Below, in pieces: positions 15,650 through 25,152 of a stretch of DNA of 25,367 nt (within the stretch, counting starts at the first letter, position 1; every line of letters starts with the position of its first letter). The DNA is taken from assembly GCA_001275005.1 (NCBI GenBank), contig JWZX01002758.1, forward strand, positions 1 through 25,367, read 5' to 3'. Made by a program: the position numbers and the translations under genes. Below the pieces are notes generated by a model that saw only the letters and a list, made by a program, of their open reading frames with translations, searched no databases and had not been told where the DNA came from. The stretch is from Chrysochromulina tobinii. Its lineage: Eukaryota > Haptophyta > Prymnesiales > Chrysochromulinaceae.

Positions 15650-17851
15650 ATGGGCAACAGCAGCTCGCTCGAGCAGCTCGATCCGCTCCACCGCATCGCC
15701 AGCTCCACGCCGATCTCGCAAACCGACGCTGAGCTCTGGCAGCAGCTCTTCTCGCTGCAGCTGCCGTCCTCGTCAGCAGAGGAGCTCGCGGCTGCATCCT
15801 ACTCCTTCTGCGCTGAGATGGTGCGCAACAATCCGTCGAGCGGCAACTTCCAGTCGCTCATCCGGCGGGCCATTGACCTGCTGCACCTCGCCTCCAAGCC
15901 CAAGGCCACCGGGGATCCCGTGCGGCAAGCGTGCGACTGCATCTTCTTCGTCCGGCTCTTCCTGAAGCACATGATCGAGACGCTGCCGTCGAGCGAGCTC
16001 GTTGGCCACCTGACCGTACCGGACGGCGCGGCCGGCTCTGGCCCTTCGGCGCTCTGCGAGCCGCTCGTCGAGGCGCTGCTCGCGTTGCTCGTGCAGTGCG
16101 AGCTGAACGCGGAGACGTATTGGCTGCATATGGAGTGCACTGCGGCGCTACTCGTGGGCATGAGCACGCAGCTGTACGCCGACCTGACCGTGCCCACGGC
16201 GCAGCCGTTCCTCCTTGCCGTGCTCAGCTCGGGTGGCACGAACGCTGAGCTGCTCGTACAGCGTCTGCTCACCCACGTCATCGAGCGCCCGGCGGCGCCC
16301 ACCCCGCCCCGCGGCATCCTGCGCGCGATCGGCGGCGCGATCGGGACGGTGCTGCTGCTCCCGTACTACACGGTGCGCTCCGTCGCGCGCAACGTCTACT
16401 ACATCTTCGCGTCCGCCGACGCCGACGCGGGCGCAGGTCCGCTCTCGCTCGCCGACCGCTCGCTTCACGTGCTGTTGCTCCTCACTCAGCACCTTCCGCC
16501 CGCTCTCTTCGTCGAGGGGGCGCTGCCGAGCAACGCGTTCCTCGACGCGCTGCGCGCGCTCGGCGATGAGCAGCCCTTTGACAAGGGCACCGACGACCAC
16601 GACGACCCCGACGACCCCGAAGGGGGCAAGCTGCGCGCGCGCCGCGTACCGTTCAAGGAGCTGCACGACGCGCTCGCGACGGCGCTGCCCGAGCCGGGCG
16701 CCGCGCTGCTGCTGTACCTGCTGCTGCATGGCAACACGGACTTTCTCGAGTACGCACTCTCGCGCACCGACCCCGAGGCGCTCCTCACGCCGCTGCTCCG
16801 CCTCCTGCACGAGAGCCGGTCGCTACCGCCCAACCAGCTGTACATGGTGCTCATCATCCTATTGCTCCTCTCACAAGACGCGGGCCTGATGGCGGCGACG
16901 CAGACGACGATGGTGTCGTCGGTGCCGTGGTACACGGAGCGCGTGCTCGGGCCGATCTCGGTCGGCTCGCTCCTCGTGCTCCTCCTAGTGCGTACCGTCC
17001 AGAGCAACCTCGCCAAGGGAGAGACCCACGACGCGTACGTGAATACCAACTGCCTTGCCGCACTCGCCAACGTGGCGCCCACGCTCCGCAAGATGCATCC
17101 GGCGGCGGCGCGGGGGATGCTCGCGCTCGTCGACGTCTTCATCCGTAAGTACAGCCGGCATGCGCGCCGTGCCGGGCGCTCCGACGCGGCCGTCGCCGCC
17201 GACAGCGCCGAGTTGAGCGCGACTCCGGGCGGCGCGAGCGCGGACAGCGACGCGGAGGGCCTCCAGCTGGCCGCAGATTGCCTACGGATCGCCCTCGAGG
17301 TGATCAACCTGACGCTCTCCGCGGGGCCCGCGCTCAACGAGCACCTCGTCTACGCACTCCTCGAGCGCCCCGGCCTCGTCGAACCACTGCGTGGGCACGA
17401 GCAGTTCAGCGACCTGCTCGAGAACCTCGACCTGGTGCTCGACTTCTTCGGCGCCACGCTCAACGGCCCGGCGCCCGGCGCGGAGGGAGGCGACCCGACC
17501 GCCGCCCCGTCGACGCACACGGTCGCCACGGTACTCGGCCACATCCGCGACGTGGGGCGTGAGTGGCGCGGAGAACGCATGCGCGCCTTCCCCGACCTCA
17601 AGTTCACGTACGAGCAAGAGGCGCACCCGGAGGAATTCTTCACACCATATCTGTGGAATGTCGTGTACGACGCCTCCGGCATCGGCTGGAGCTCTGAGCG
17701 ACTCGTCCTCTTCCCCACAGCCGGCGACTACGGCGGCGCGTCGGGCGGCTCGCAGGTGACGCTGCCGCCACTCACTGAGGTAGACGTCGTCGATGAGGGC
17801 GCGTGCGGACCGGTAGGGCACGGACTGGGTACGAGCGGTGCGAGCCGCTGA
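15650..17851 (+). CDS. DYM: Dymeclin
   Basis: Dymeclin is a Golgi-associated peripheral membrane protein needed for Golgi organisation and trafficking. The single-exon frame encodes 733 residues, slightly longer than the human protein (669). It starts MGNSSS, an N-myristoylation signal that the family uses for membrane binding. The early EELAAAS..FC..MVRNNP...NFQSLI block aligns with the family, as do WYTERVLGPISVGSLLVLL (about 425), NTNCLAALANV (about 464), a VYALLERPGL segment and the C-terminal EEFFTPYLWNVVYDASG (about 660). The body is a run of amphipathic and hydrophobic helices. An Asp/Pro-rich insertion (about 320) and a Ser/Ala/Asp-rich insertion (about 510-540) account for the extra length. 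The tail after about 690 is Gly/Ser rich and not conserved. The gene is divergent from mL54. Confidence 0.93.
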   Translation: MGNSSSLEQLDPLHRIASSTPISQTDAELWQQLFSLQLPSSSAEELAAASYSFCAEMVRNNPSSGNFQSLIRRAIDLLHLASKPKATGDPVRQACDCIFFVRLFLKHMIETLPSSELVGHLTVPDGAAGSGPSALCEPLVEALLALLVQCELNAETYWLHMECTAALLVGMSTQLYADLTVPTAQPFLLAVLSSGGTNAELLVQRLLTHVIERPAAPTPPRGILRAIGGAIGTVLLLPYYTVRSVARNVYYIFASADADAGAGPLSLADRSLHVLLLLTQHLPPALFVEGALPSNAFLDALRALGDEQPFDKGTDDHDDPDDPEGGKLRARRVPFKELHDALATALPEPGAALLLYLLLHGNTDFLEYALSRTDPEALLTPLLRLLHESRSLPPNQLYMVLIILLLLSQDAGLMAATQTTMVSSVPWYTERVLGPISVGSLLVLLLVRTVQSNLAKGETHDAYVNTNCLAALANVAPTLRKMHPAAARGMLALVDVFIRKYSRHARRAGRSDAAVAADSAELSATPGGASADSDAEGLQLAADCLRIALEVINLTLSAGPALNEHLVYALLERPGLVEPLRGHEQFSDLLENLDLVLDFFGATLNGPAPGAEGGDPTAAPSTHTVATVLGHIRDVGREWRGERMRAFPDLKFTYEQEAHPEEFFTPYLWNVVYDASGIGWSSERLVLFPTAGDYGGASGGSQVTLPPLTEVDVVDEGACGPVGHGLGTSGASR

Positions 17852-18899
17852 GTGCCGCCGGTCAAGTCTCCGACGCTCCTCCGCGGCGCGCCTTTTTGAG
17901 AGAGAGAGATGGCGAGAGAGAGATGGCGTGGTCTCGATCACGCGGCTCTAGGGGTACCCACTCACTCACCCTTGGGCCTCCTCAGTCCACTGTCTTGAAG
18001 CTGCAACTCGAAGCCCCCTGGCAATAGGCGGATAGGCGCCATACCGGCACTGGGGGGCATGTTACGGTCTCTCGTTCTGACTTAATGAAGCGCGTCGATG
18101 TAATCTATCGCATACATGTACTTAGCACAACTGCCCATTCCGTGCCCTTTTCGTATAGCCGGTTACACGCTAGCCCGGCCCGTACCCCGTAGCGCGCCCG
18201 GCCGCATCATAACCGATAACGCGCGTGCCGAAATGGGCCTTATAACGCCATGTCCCATGATTTATACGCGCAGTTTGCGTTTGGCTTTAGGTTACTTTAG
18301 CCTTACGTTACATTGCTTTTCCGCGCCTGCCGTCGGCCGGCGGAGCGCGCCCCTGAGGGCGCCGCTCCCGCGGTAACCGCGCGCTGCCGTCGGTCTACAG
18401 ACTACACAGCAGACAGCACCGACAGTCACAGACCGACTCGACTCGACTGGGTGTCGTCCGCACACCGCACGGTCGAGTCCGGTGACCCGACCGACGTGTG
18501 ATTCGAGCCAGGATTCGAGCATCCCCACCCCGCCCGGCAGTGTGACACTCACACTGACAATAGTTTGTGTGCAGTCTCGCATCCGGACTGCGACTCCCGG
18601 CGCGCGGCGTGGGCGAGACCCGAGACCGACCGACAAATCGCCTCGACAAATCGCCTGACTCGTGAGCGACGTGTGGACCGGTGGACGTCCCAGCCGCCTG
18701 CGCGCGCACACCCCCTTGCGCCCTCGACCTGCGCCCCGGCGTCTCTGCTCTCTCGTCTATCTCTCGTCCGCGTGTTGCCACGATACACGCTCTCACTCCC
18801 TCCGCTCACTCGTCTCAGCAAAAACCAGCATCACACCAGCACGCCGGTAAGACTCCATTAGCGTCATGTTTGGCCGATGCCCATGGCTCAATCAACGCC
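17852..18899. other. Convergent intergenic region, no gene seen
   Basis: This lies between the 3' ends of dymeclin (+) and the AP2 gene (-). A GAGAGAGAGATGGC-type tandem duplication sits at about 17896-17926. 18060-18310 is less GC-rich and structured-looking, but matches no RNA family that I recognise. A short CGACAAATCGCCT duplication is at about 18631-18657. The open frames here are Arg/Ser/Pro-rich and look non-coding. Confidence 0.5.
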
Positions 18900-21596
18900 T
18901 CAACCCTGAGAAGGCGCTGTGAGTCGCCGTCGCTTTGGGATGCTGCTGCATGTGGGCCGCTCCTCCTCCGCCACTTCCTCCTCGTCGTCCCCCTCACTGC
19001 TGTCGCTCTCGCCTTGATCCCCCTCCGCGTCGCTCTGCTCGACGTCTTGAACTTGATCATCGAGCTCTCTTTCGAGTGAACGGGCGCCCAGACGACGCTC
19101 AATACGACGCTCAATGCGACGCTCGATTGCCTGCAGCTGGCCTTTAAATCTCGACTCCACCTTTCGAACTTGCTTTCGAAGCTCGGCCTTGAACTTGTGC
19201 TCGAGCTGGTCCATCTCTGCCTTGTGATGCGCCATGCTCACGAAGTTCTCATCGTGTGCATCTCCATCCTCCTCGCCCGCCTCTGCCGCCAGCGGCTGCG
19301 GCACAGCGACCCTCGCCTCCGCCGCCGCTGCCGCCGCTCGCTCAGCCCCGATGCACCTCGCATAGCACAAGGCCGCCTCTTCCGGCGTCGCGAAGGTGCC
19401 GAGGTAGCGATTCTTGCCATTCTCCCACACCTCCACCCTGTACTTGCCATGATCCTTGCGCACGCCCTTGAAGCCCGTGCTACTGAGCGACGACAGCACA
19501 AGCTCGAGCCCCTCGGCCACCGCGGCCGCCTTTGCCTCGTCTGCCGTGAGCGGTTGCGGCCCTGCGGCCATCTCCTCCTCCACTGCCTCCTGCTCCTGCG
19601 CCTCCTCCACCACCTCCTCCTGCGCATCGTCTCTCACTGCGACCCTTGCCTTCGCCGCCTCTGCCGCCGCTCGATCCGCCCCGATATGCCTGGCGTAGCA
19701 CAAGGCCGCCTCCTCCGGCGTCGCGAAGGTGCCAAGGTGGTGCTTCTTGCCATTCTCTTTGTGCTTCGCCTGGTACTTGGCTTTATTCTTGGTCACGCCT
19801 TTGAAGCTCGTCTCATTGGTCGACGACGGCACGAGCTCGAGCCCCTCAGCCGCCGCGGCCGCCCTGGCCTCGTCCGCCGTGAGCGGCTGTGGCCCTTCGT
19901 CCCTCGCCTCCGCCACCTCTGCCGCCGCTCGCTCCGCCCCGATGTGCCTCGCGTAGCACAAGGCCGCCTCCTCCGGGGTCGCAAAGGTGCCGAGGCGGCG
20001 AGACTTGCCATCCTCCCACACCTCCACCTTGTACTTGTCATGACTCTTGGTCACGCATTTGAAGCCCGTGCTATTGAGCGACGACAGCACAAGCTCAAGC
20101 CCCTCGGCCGCCGTGGCTGCCCTGGCCTCGTCCGCCGTGAGCGGCTGCGGTCCTTCGCCTCTCGCCTCCGCGGTAGGTAACACTCGGCGCGTTACGTGTA
20201 CTACGTCCATCCCGTCGGGATTGCCGCGGCCGCTACCTCCTTGCCCGCTGCCTCCGCGCCAGCGCACAGAGGAGTCGTCCGCGCGCCCTACGGCCCGCCC
20301 TGCACGGCCCGCTCGCCCCCCGCCCATGGCTGTGCCTCTGGCCGCCGCGAGAGCAAGGATGTTGGCCGCCGCGGCCGCTGCAGCCGACATGGGGCCCTTG
20401 GCGGCGCAGGCGGCGGCGGCAGTGGAGGCGGCGGCGGCAGGGGAGGCGGCGCCGCCGCCGCTGCCCGTGGCGCCGCCGCCTCTCGTGGCGCCCAAGGGTC
20501 TCACCATGGCTGCCGGTGAGGGCTCTTCCGTCGCCTCCGCCCCCGCTCGCTCCGCCCCAACATGCCTCGCGTAGCACAAGGCCGCCTCCTCCGGCGTCGC
20601 GAAGGTGCCGAGGTAGCGCGTCCTGCCATTCTTCTTGGTCTCCGTCGTGTACCTTGATCCAGACCTTTTGCTGCGCACGCCCTTGAAGCCCGACTCATTG
20701 CTCGACGACGGCACAAGCTCGAGCCCCTCGGCCGCCGCGGCCGCCCTGGCCTCGTCCGCCGTGAGCGGCGGCTGCCCTGCGGCTGCCCGCGACTCCAAAT
20801 CGGCTGCATTGTCTTCGTCGGAAGCCGCCTGGCTAGGGGCCTCCACCTCACGCCGCGCCTCCTCCTCGCGATGCGCTCGGGGGTTGCTGCTACCGGCTGA
20901 CCCGCCGACAGCGTGGGCGCCGGTGCGCCGCGACGAGTTCCGATCAAAGTAAACCTCGTCCTGGTACCTCTTCTTGGGCTGCCTCACACGGACTGAGGCG
21001 TAGGCCTCCGCTTCAGCAGCGTCCTTCTCTGGCGGCGCGCCATCAGCCACCGCCGGGAGCGACCTTGTCTCCCCAACCTCGCCCAGCACTTCGAAGCGCT
21101 CGGATGAAAAGTCGATCCAAAGGACGTCGCCGTCGTTGAAACGCACCCGGTGTGATGTTCCATCGATCAGCTTCCACACCTCGACCACCCGGCCCGCAAA
21201 CCAGCCCTTGTGCTTGCGCAGGTAGACATTTACAAGCGTGTCCACAGCGAGGGCAGAGGAGCCGGAGGCAGCGAGGTGTGGGGAGGGGACAGGGCCTGCC
21301 ACGCTCGAGGCGGCGATCTGCGCAGGCGGCGAGAAGCTCGTACGTTGTCGCGAGCGGCTGCCCTCGGGGGGTAACTCCTGGTCCTCATCGCTGTCTGACC
21401 CCGCTACGACCAAGTGCTCGTCACCTGAAATTGGCCTGAGAGCAGTGGCATCCATCTGGAGTGCTGGCGGAAGTGCCGCCACTGGCGCTGGCGCTGGCGC
21501 TGGTGCTTTTGCAGTGCTCTTGCGTACAAACCCCGGTGGGACAGCCGGGATCATCAAGCTTTGCCAACCATGCTCCATTCCTACACTCCCTTCCAT
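18900..21596 (-). CDS. Nuclear protein with Tudor-like domain and four AP2 domains
   Basis: A single-exon frame of 898 residues from ATG 21596; the frame is open upstream only to a GTG at 21626. A Tudor-like fold (about 117-172: VNVYLRKHKGWFAGRVVEVW, then VRFNDGDVLWIDF) suggests methylated-histone or chromatin binding. Four AP2 DNA-binding domains follow at about 301-351, 508-556, 596-643 and 706-753. Each has a GFKGV start and an LGTFATPEEAALCYARHIG end, and each is preceded by a repeated QPLTADEARAAAAAEGLEL block. The middle linker is Ala/Gly rich. The C-terminus has a basic coiled coil (about 786-850), an acidic tract (851-880) and a nuclear signal PKRRRL. The AP2s lack the plant ERF context and look like tandem copies of one module. 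It is probably a sequence-specific regulator; its targets are unknown. Confidence 0.85.
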   Translation of the reverse strand: MEGSVGMEHGWQSLMIPAVPPGFVRKSTAKAPAPAPAPVAALPPALQMDATALRPISGDEHLVVAGSDSDEDQELPPEGSRSRQRTSFSPPAQIAASSVAGPVPSPHLAASGSSALAVDTLVNVYLRKHKGWFAGRVVEVWKLIDGTSHRVRFNDGDVLWIDFSSERFEVLGEVGETRSLPAVADGAPPEKDAAEAEAYASVRVRQPKKRYQDEVYFDRNSSRRTGAHAVGGSAGSSNPRAHREEEARREVEAPSQAASDEDNAADLESRAAAGQPPLTADEARAAAAAEGLELVPSSSNESGFKGVRSKRSGSRYTTETKKNGRTRYLGTFATPEEAALCYARHVGAERAGAEATEEPSPAAMVRPLGATRGGGATGSGGGAASPAAAASTAAAACAAKGPMSAAAAAAANILALAAARGTAMGGGRAGRAGRAVGRADDSSVRWRGGSGQGGSGRGNPDGMDVVHVTRRVLPTAEARGEGPQPLTADEARAATAAEGLELVLSSLNSTGFKCVTKSHDKYKVEVWEDGKSRRLGTFATPEEAALCYARHIGAERAAAEVAEARDEGPQPLTADEARAAAAAEGLELVPSSTNETSFKGVTKNKAKYQAKHKENGKKHHLGTFATPEEAALCYARHIGADRAAAEAAKARVAVRDDAQEEVVEEAQEQEAVEEEMAAGPQPLTADEAKAAAVAEGLELVLSSLSSTGFKGVRKDHGKYRVEVWENGKNRYLGTFATPEEAALCYARCIGAERAAAAAAEARVAVPQPLAAEAGEEDGDAHDENFVSMAHHKAEMDQLEHKFKAELRKQVRKVESRFKGQLQAIERRIERRIERRLGARSLERELDDQVQDVEQSDAEGDQGESDSSEGDDEEEVAEEERPTCSSIPKRRRLTAPSQG

Positions 21597-22084
21597 AAAA
21601 GGACAGAGGGGAGGAAAAAATTTCACACCACTCGAAAATAGAAACAGCCAAACTAAGAGAGTGCGGCGAGACCCATGTATGAACTCGGGAGGGAGGGCGC
21701 CCGCCGAAAAGGGCGGTGAACCCCCAGATGGGCGTCCGAGCCAATTTTTTCACTTATCTCTTCAAATAAAGCTTCAATTCCAAGAAAGGAAGAACATTTC
21801 GTCAGCTGAACAAATCGTCAACGGAAGACGGGCTCTTGTGTGCACTGCGTGCAGAACCGCGCGCACGTTCGCGCATCATTGATCAGACGGGATATGCTTC
21901 GGCTCTTCATGCACACCTACATGCGAAAACCAAGGTGCGTACACACGGCCAGTATTGGCCACCGAATACCGCAGTACCCATGTGCTTGCCCCGGCCCTGC
22001 CACACGTGAGGCTCCTATGTTTGTCGACGGCGCTACGGTCGTGGCGACGCCTCCCACGGCATGTGAGCTCATGTGCATGCATGG
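21597..22084. promoter_or_regulatory. Intergenic region upstream of the AP2 gene
   Basis: Holds the T-rich leader of the minus-strand AP2 gene just above 21596 and the 3' end of the TLC gene. No TATA box, RNA gene or coding frame is recognised. Confidence 0.4.
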
Positions 22085-22891
22085 TCAGTCATGCTTGTCG
22101 GCGGCGGTGCCCGAGCCGCTGAGCACCTGCGTCGCGCCGTGAAGGATCTTCCATCCCCACATCAGGTTGAGGGTCGTGCCCACGCCCACGAACCCAACTA
22201 GGAGCGCGAGACGCCACACGGGCAGCACCCCCACGTAGCTATGCCACTGGGCGATGAGCAGCCACGAGGCGGCTGGCAGCGCGAAGGCGATGCGCACGAG
22301 CAGCCACGAGAAGCAGAAGAGCAGGCCGTTGACGAAGTACAGGCGCGAATTCTTCAGGCCGAGCTTCGAGAGCATCCAACGAAAGTTCATGAACGGGTTG
22401 GTCGCCTCGCAGAATACGCCAACGAGACTGAGCTGATGGGCGTAGCCGCCCTCGAGGTAGAGGGCCCACGCGACGATGGCGCTGACGTGGTGCACGATAA
22501 TCTCCACCTTGCCCGTCTTCCAGGCTTCCAGGTTCCAGTGTAGCAGCTGCAGCATGAGCTCGAAGGAGCACCACGATAGGAAGAGAACGGAGACTCGGCA
22601 CGTCTCGGGCGTCTTGAAGAAGCCATCGGTGCTCGTGAGGAGCGCGGGCTCGTGCACGACGGCCACCACGCAGAGCGCAACGTTGACGAAACCATTCAGG
22701 GCGCTCACGAAAGAGCTGTCCCAGTAGCCGAGCTGGCCGGGCGTACGAGCGAGCGACGCCGCCGTGGCCGGGAAAAGCCAGCGCGTGAGAGGCCGCGAGA
22801 GCAGAAAGAGGGCCAGGTAGGAGCACATCGCAATGGCGCTTGTGGCGGCCGCTTCGTGCAGCGAGCACTGCGCACACGACAGTGTGTCCAT
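22085..22891 (-). CDS. TLC-domain membrane protein (TLCD4/TMEM56-like)
   Basis: The TLC (TRAM-LAG1-CLN8) family comprises multi-pass ER or plasma-membrane proteins linked to ceramide synthesis and lipid sensing. This 268-residue frame from ATG 22891 has about six or seven hydrophobic segments (for example 20-37, 62-80, 100-117, 132-147, 185-206 and 228-247). The family His pair VHHVSAI is at 133-139, and an E-x2-NPFMNFRW motif spans 162-172. The C-terminus is short and polar (TAADKHD). The closest pattern is the TLCD4/TMEM56 subgroup and not the ceramide synthases, which carry a longer Lag1 motif. It lies between the PPR and AP2 genes, all on the minus strand, with about 300 bp to the PPR gene upstream. 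Confidence 0.85.
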   Translation of the reverse strand: MDTLSCAQCSLHEAAATSAIAMCSYLALFLLSRPLTRWLFPATAASLARTPGQLGYWDSSFVSALNGFVNVALCVVAVVHEPALLTSTDGFFKTPETCRVSVLFLSWCSFELMLQLLHWNLEAWKTGKVEIIVHHVSAIVAWALYLEGGYAHQLSLVGVFCEATNPFMNFRWMLSKLGLKNSRLYFVNGLLFCFSWLLVRIAFALPAASWLLIAQWHSYVGVLPVWRLALLVGFVGVGTTLNLMWGWKILHGATQVLSGSGTAADKHD

Positions 22892-23189
22892 CGTCCGGCC
22901 CGTCGGTGGGGAGGCGACACTCCTTGCCTAGTGGCTGCTTTGCAGCCACCCGGCCCGGGTCGGGTCGTCGGTCGAGGGAGCCGATCTCAATGTTGTATGT
23001 TCGGAACCCACGACAACGCAATTCCGTGGTCATCTTTTAGGCCCAGCCCTACACCTGTTTGGGAATTGAATGATAAGTGCGACTTACTCTCTGCAGATTC
23101 TGCACCAATATTCAGTTATTCACACCTCCTGGTTCCTGGCTCATGGAAGTAGCCCCGAGTACAATCAAGTATTATCCGGATACAGGGCG
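22892..23189. other. Short intergenic region between PPR and TLC genes
   Basis: About 300 bp containing the 3' end of the PPR transcript and the promoter of the TLC gene on the minus strand. It is AT-richer around 23030-23130. No coding frame or RNA gene is recognised. Confidence 0.4.
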
Positions 23190-25152
23190 TCATCGGCCGT
23201 CTGTGTCGTAATCTGCGCCGCCTCCCTTATTTGCCGAGGGATCGTCGGCCGCCACCGCGTCCCTCATCGCCCACCTGCGGGGGTTGAGGCTCACGGCCAT
23301 CGGTGCGCGCAGCGCCTCGAGCTGGCGCGCCTCGTCCTCCGCCATCCTGTCGAGCAAGAGCAGCAGCTTGCCGCCAAGGCCCCAGCGCTCACACACGCCG
23401 AGCGCTGCCTCGAACGAGGGCGGCTCGTCAGACTTGAGCGTCCCGTGCCGTCGCAGCGCATCGAGCTGCATGCACACGCGGTTGAGCTGATCGTTGAGCT
23501 GGCGCGCTGTAAGGGTCGCCGGCTTCGGCGCCGCGCGAGCTCGCGTCGTCGTCGCCGCCGCCGCCTCCGCCGCCTCTGCCAAGACCGCCAAGGGCGTCGT
23601 CCCGGGCGTCGTCCCATCGGACGCGATCTCGGATGCGATCTCGGACGCGATAGCAGCGGGAGCCATGGCAGCCATGGCAGCCGTCGCAGCCGTCGCAGGC
23701 GCCGTCGCGGGCGCACCCAGCTCCTCATGCAATTGCCCCACGATCCTGAGACCCACTCTCCATTCCTCCGACTCGAGGCATGCGTCGAGCACCGTGGCCG
23801 CACATAGACCGTCGATTTGAGATCGCATCTCGGGATCGTCGAGCAGCCCCTGCCAGATCGCAATCACCTGATGGCAATCAGTGGCAATCAGTGGCAATCA
23901 GTGGCAATCAGTGGCAATCAGTGGCAATCAGATGGCAATCAGATGGCAATCAGATGGCAATCAGTGGCAGCCCCTGCCAGATCGCAATCACCTCGCGCAT
24001 CTCGCGCGCCGCGCCGCACGCCGCCAACGCCGCCGTGTGACACTCGAGCGACGGCGCCAGGCCGACGGATCGCATGCGCGTGAGCAGGCTGAGAGCCTCC
24101 TCCCACCGCGGAGGCACGCAGCTCGCGAGCGCGGCGAGCGCGGTGCCGTACGAGCGCACGTTCGCGCGCTTCCCCAGCCCGTCGAGCAGCTCGAGCGCCG
24201 CCGCGGGCTCCTGCGCGCGGGCGCATGCCTTGATGGCGGCGTTGACACACGCGACGTCGGGCGTGACGCCATACCGACTACTCATGCCATGGGTGAGGGC
24301 GAGGGCGGGCTTCCACGCAGCCGCCTCGGCGCACGCATTGACGATGTTCGAGAGCACCACGATGTTGGGCGCGACGCCCTCCGCCTCCATATCCGCCAAA
24401 AGCCGCAGGGCCGCTTCCCAATGGCCGAGGGTCGCGTACGCTTGCGCCGTGGCGCCAAAGGTGACCGCATTCGGTCGTAGGCCGTCGCGGCGCATCTGCG
24501 CGAGGAGCGCGGGCGAGCGATCGGCATACGAGGGCCGGCGCGCACACGCCGAGATCGCGCTCGTGTACGAGATCGTCGTCGGCCGGATCCGCTCGTCCTC
24601 TCCCGTACGCATCTTCTCAAAGAGCCGGAGGGCTACCTCGGGCTGGTCGGCGCGGTCGCACGCGGAGAGCGCGCCGTTGTAGCAGCGCGCATTGCTCGGG
24701 ATGCCACGCGCCTCCATGTCGTCCAGCAGCGCGATCGCCTCCGCCCAGCGGCCCGCCGCCGCGCACGCGCCGATCGCCGCGCCGAACACGAACTCATTCG
24801 GCTCCTTGATCGTGCGCAGCAGCGCGAGCGCCTTGGCCCACTGCCGGCACTTGCCGTGGGCGGTGATCGCAGTGGTGTATGAAAACGAATCCCAAGCACC
24901 GCGCTCGCTCAGCTCCTTGAGCAGCGAGAATGTCCGGTCGTACTGGCCCGCACGTGCGCATGCTGCAGCTACGCTATTAACTGCCTTCGCACTCGGCGGT
25001 CCGATCGCCCGGAGCTGGTCGAGCAGGAAGAGCGCGTCACGAATGTTGTTCATCTGCCCGCATCGGACGATCTGCCGCTCGAGCGCCGCCGGCGAAGGGC
25101 CAGGCTGCACGAGGGACAATGCAGCCCAGAAAACAATGGGCAGCCCAGACAT
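23190..25152 (-). CDS. Pentatricopeptide-repeat (PPR) protein, probably plastid-targeted; two exons
   Basis: PPR proteins bind organelle RNA one base per 35-residue repeat. Exon 1 (23992-25152) and exon 2 (23190-23867) join in phase 0 to give 612 residues. About nine PPR units fill most of exon 1 (for example SYTTAITAHGKCRQWAKALA and VTFGATAQAYATLGHWEAAL). Exon 2 continues the last unit (VIAIWQGLLDDPEM), then has an Ala/Thr-rich low-complexity stretch and a helical C-terminus without an SMR or DYW domain. I chose ATG 25152 because MSGLPIVFWAALSLVQPG looks like a signal peptide, as expected for a complex plastid. ATG 25323 is in frame and would add 57 polar residues. The intron body is a minisatellite; unspliced, the protein ends shortly after exon 1. 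Confidence 0.85.
23868..23991 (-). other. Minisatellite-bodied intron of the PPR gene (124 nt)
   Basis: The donor GTGATT follows GCGAG at 23991, and the acceptor CATCAG ends at 23868. The first 24 nt of the intron are identical to the first 24 nt of exon 2. The rest is almost entirely the 10/11-bp repeat. Splicing restores one continuous PPR-like frame with no change in phase. Confidence 0.75.
23869..23970 (+). repeat. 10/11-bp minisatellite (GTGGCAATCA / GATGGCAATCA)
   Basis: One ATGGCAATCA, five GTGGCAATCA and three GATGGCAATCA units in a row, ending in GTGGCAG. The unit resembles the adjacent exon sequence GATCGCAATCA, so it could have grown from the exon copy. Confidence 0.92.

Noticed and set aside
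15552-15797. N-terminal extension of the mL54 frame
   Set aside because: It overlaps dymeclin coding sequence on the other strand and is low-complexity; ATG 15551 gives a proper mitochondrial presequence.
18060-18310. Less GC-rich block that might be an RNA gene
   Set aside because: No 5S, snRNA, SRP or tRNA signature could be matched by eye.
23871-23970. CRISPR-like regular array
   Set aside because: Units of 10-11 bp are contiguous with no spacers, and the context is a eukaryotic gene; it is a minisatellite.
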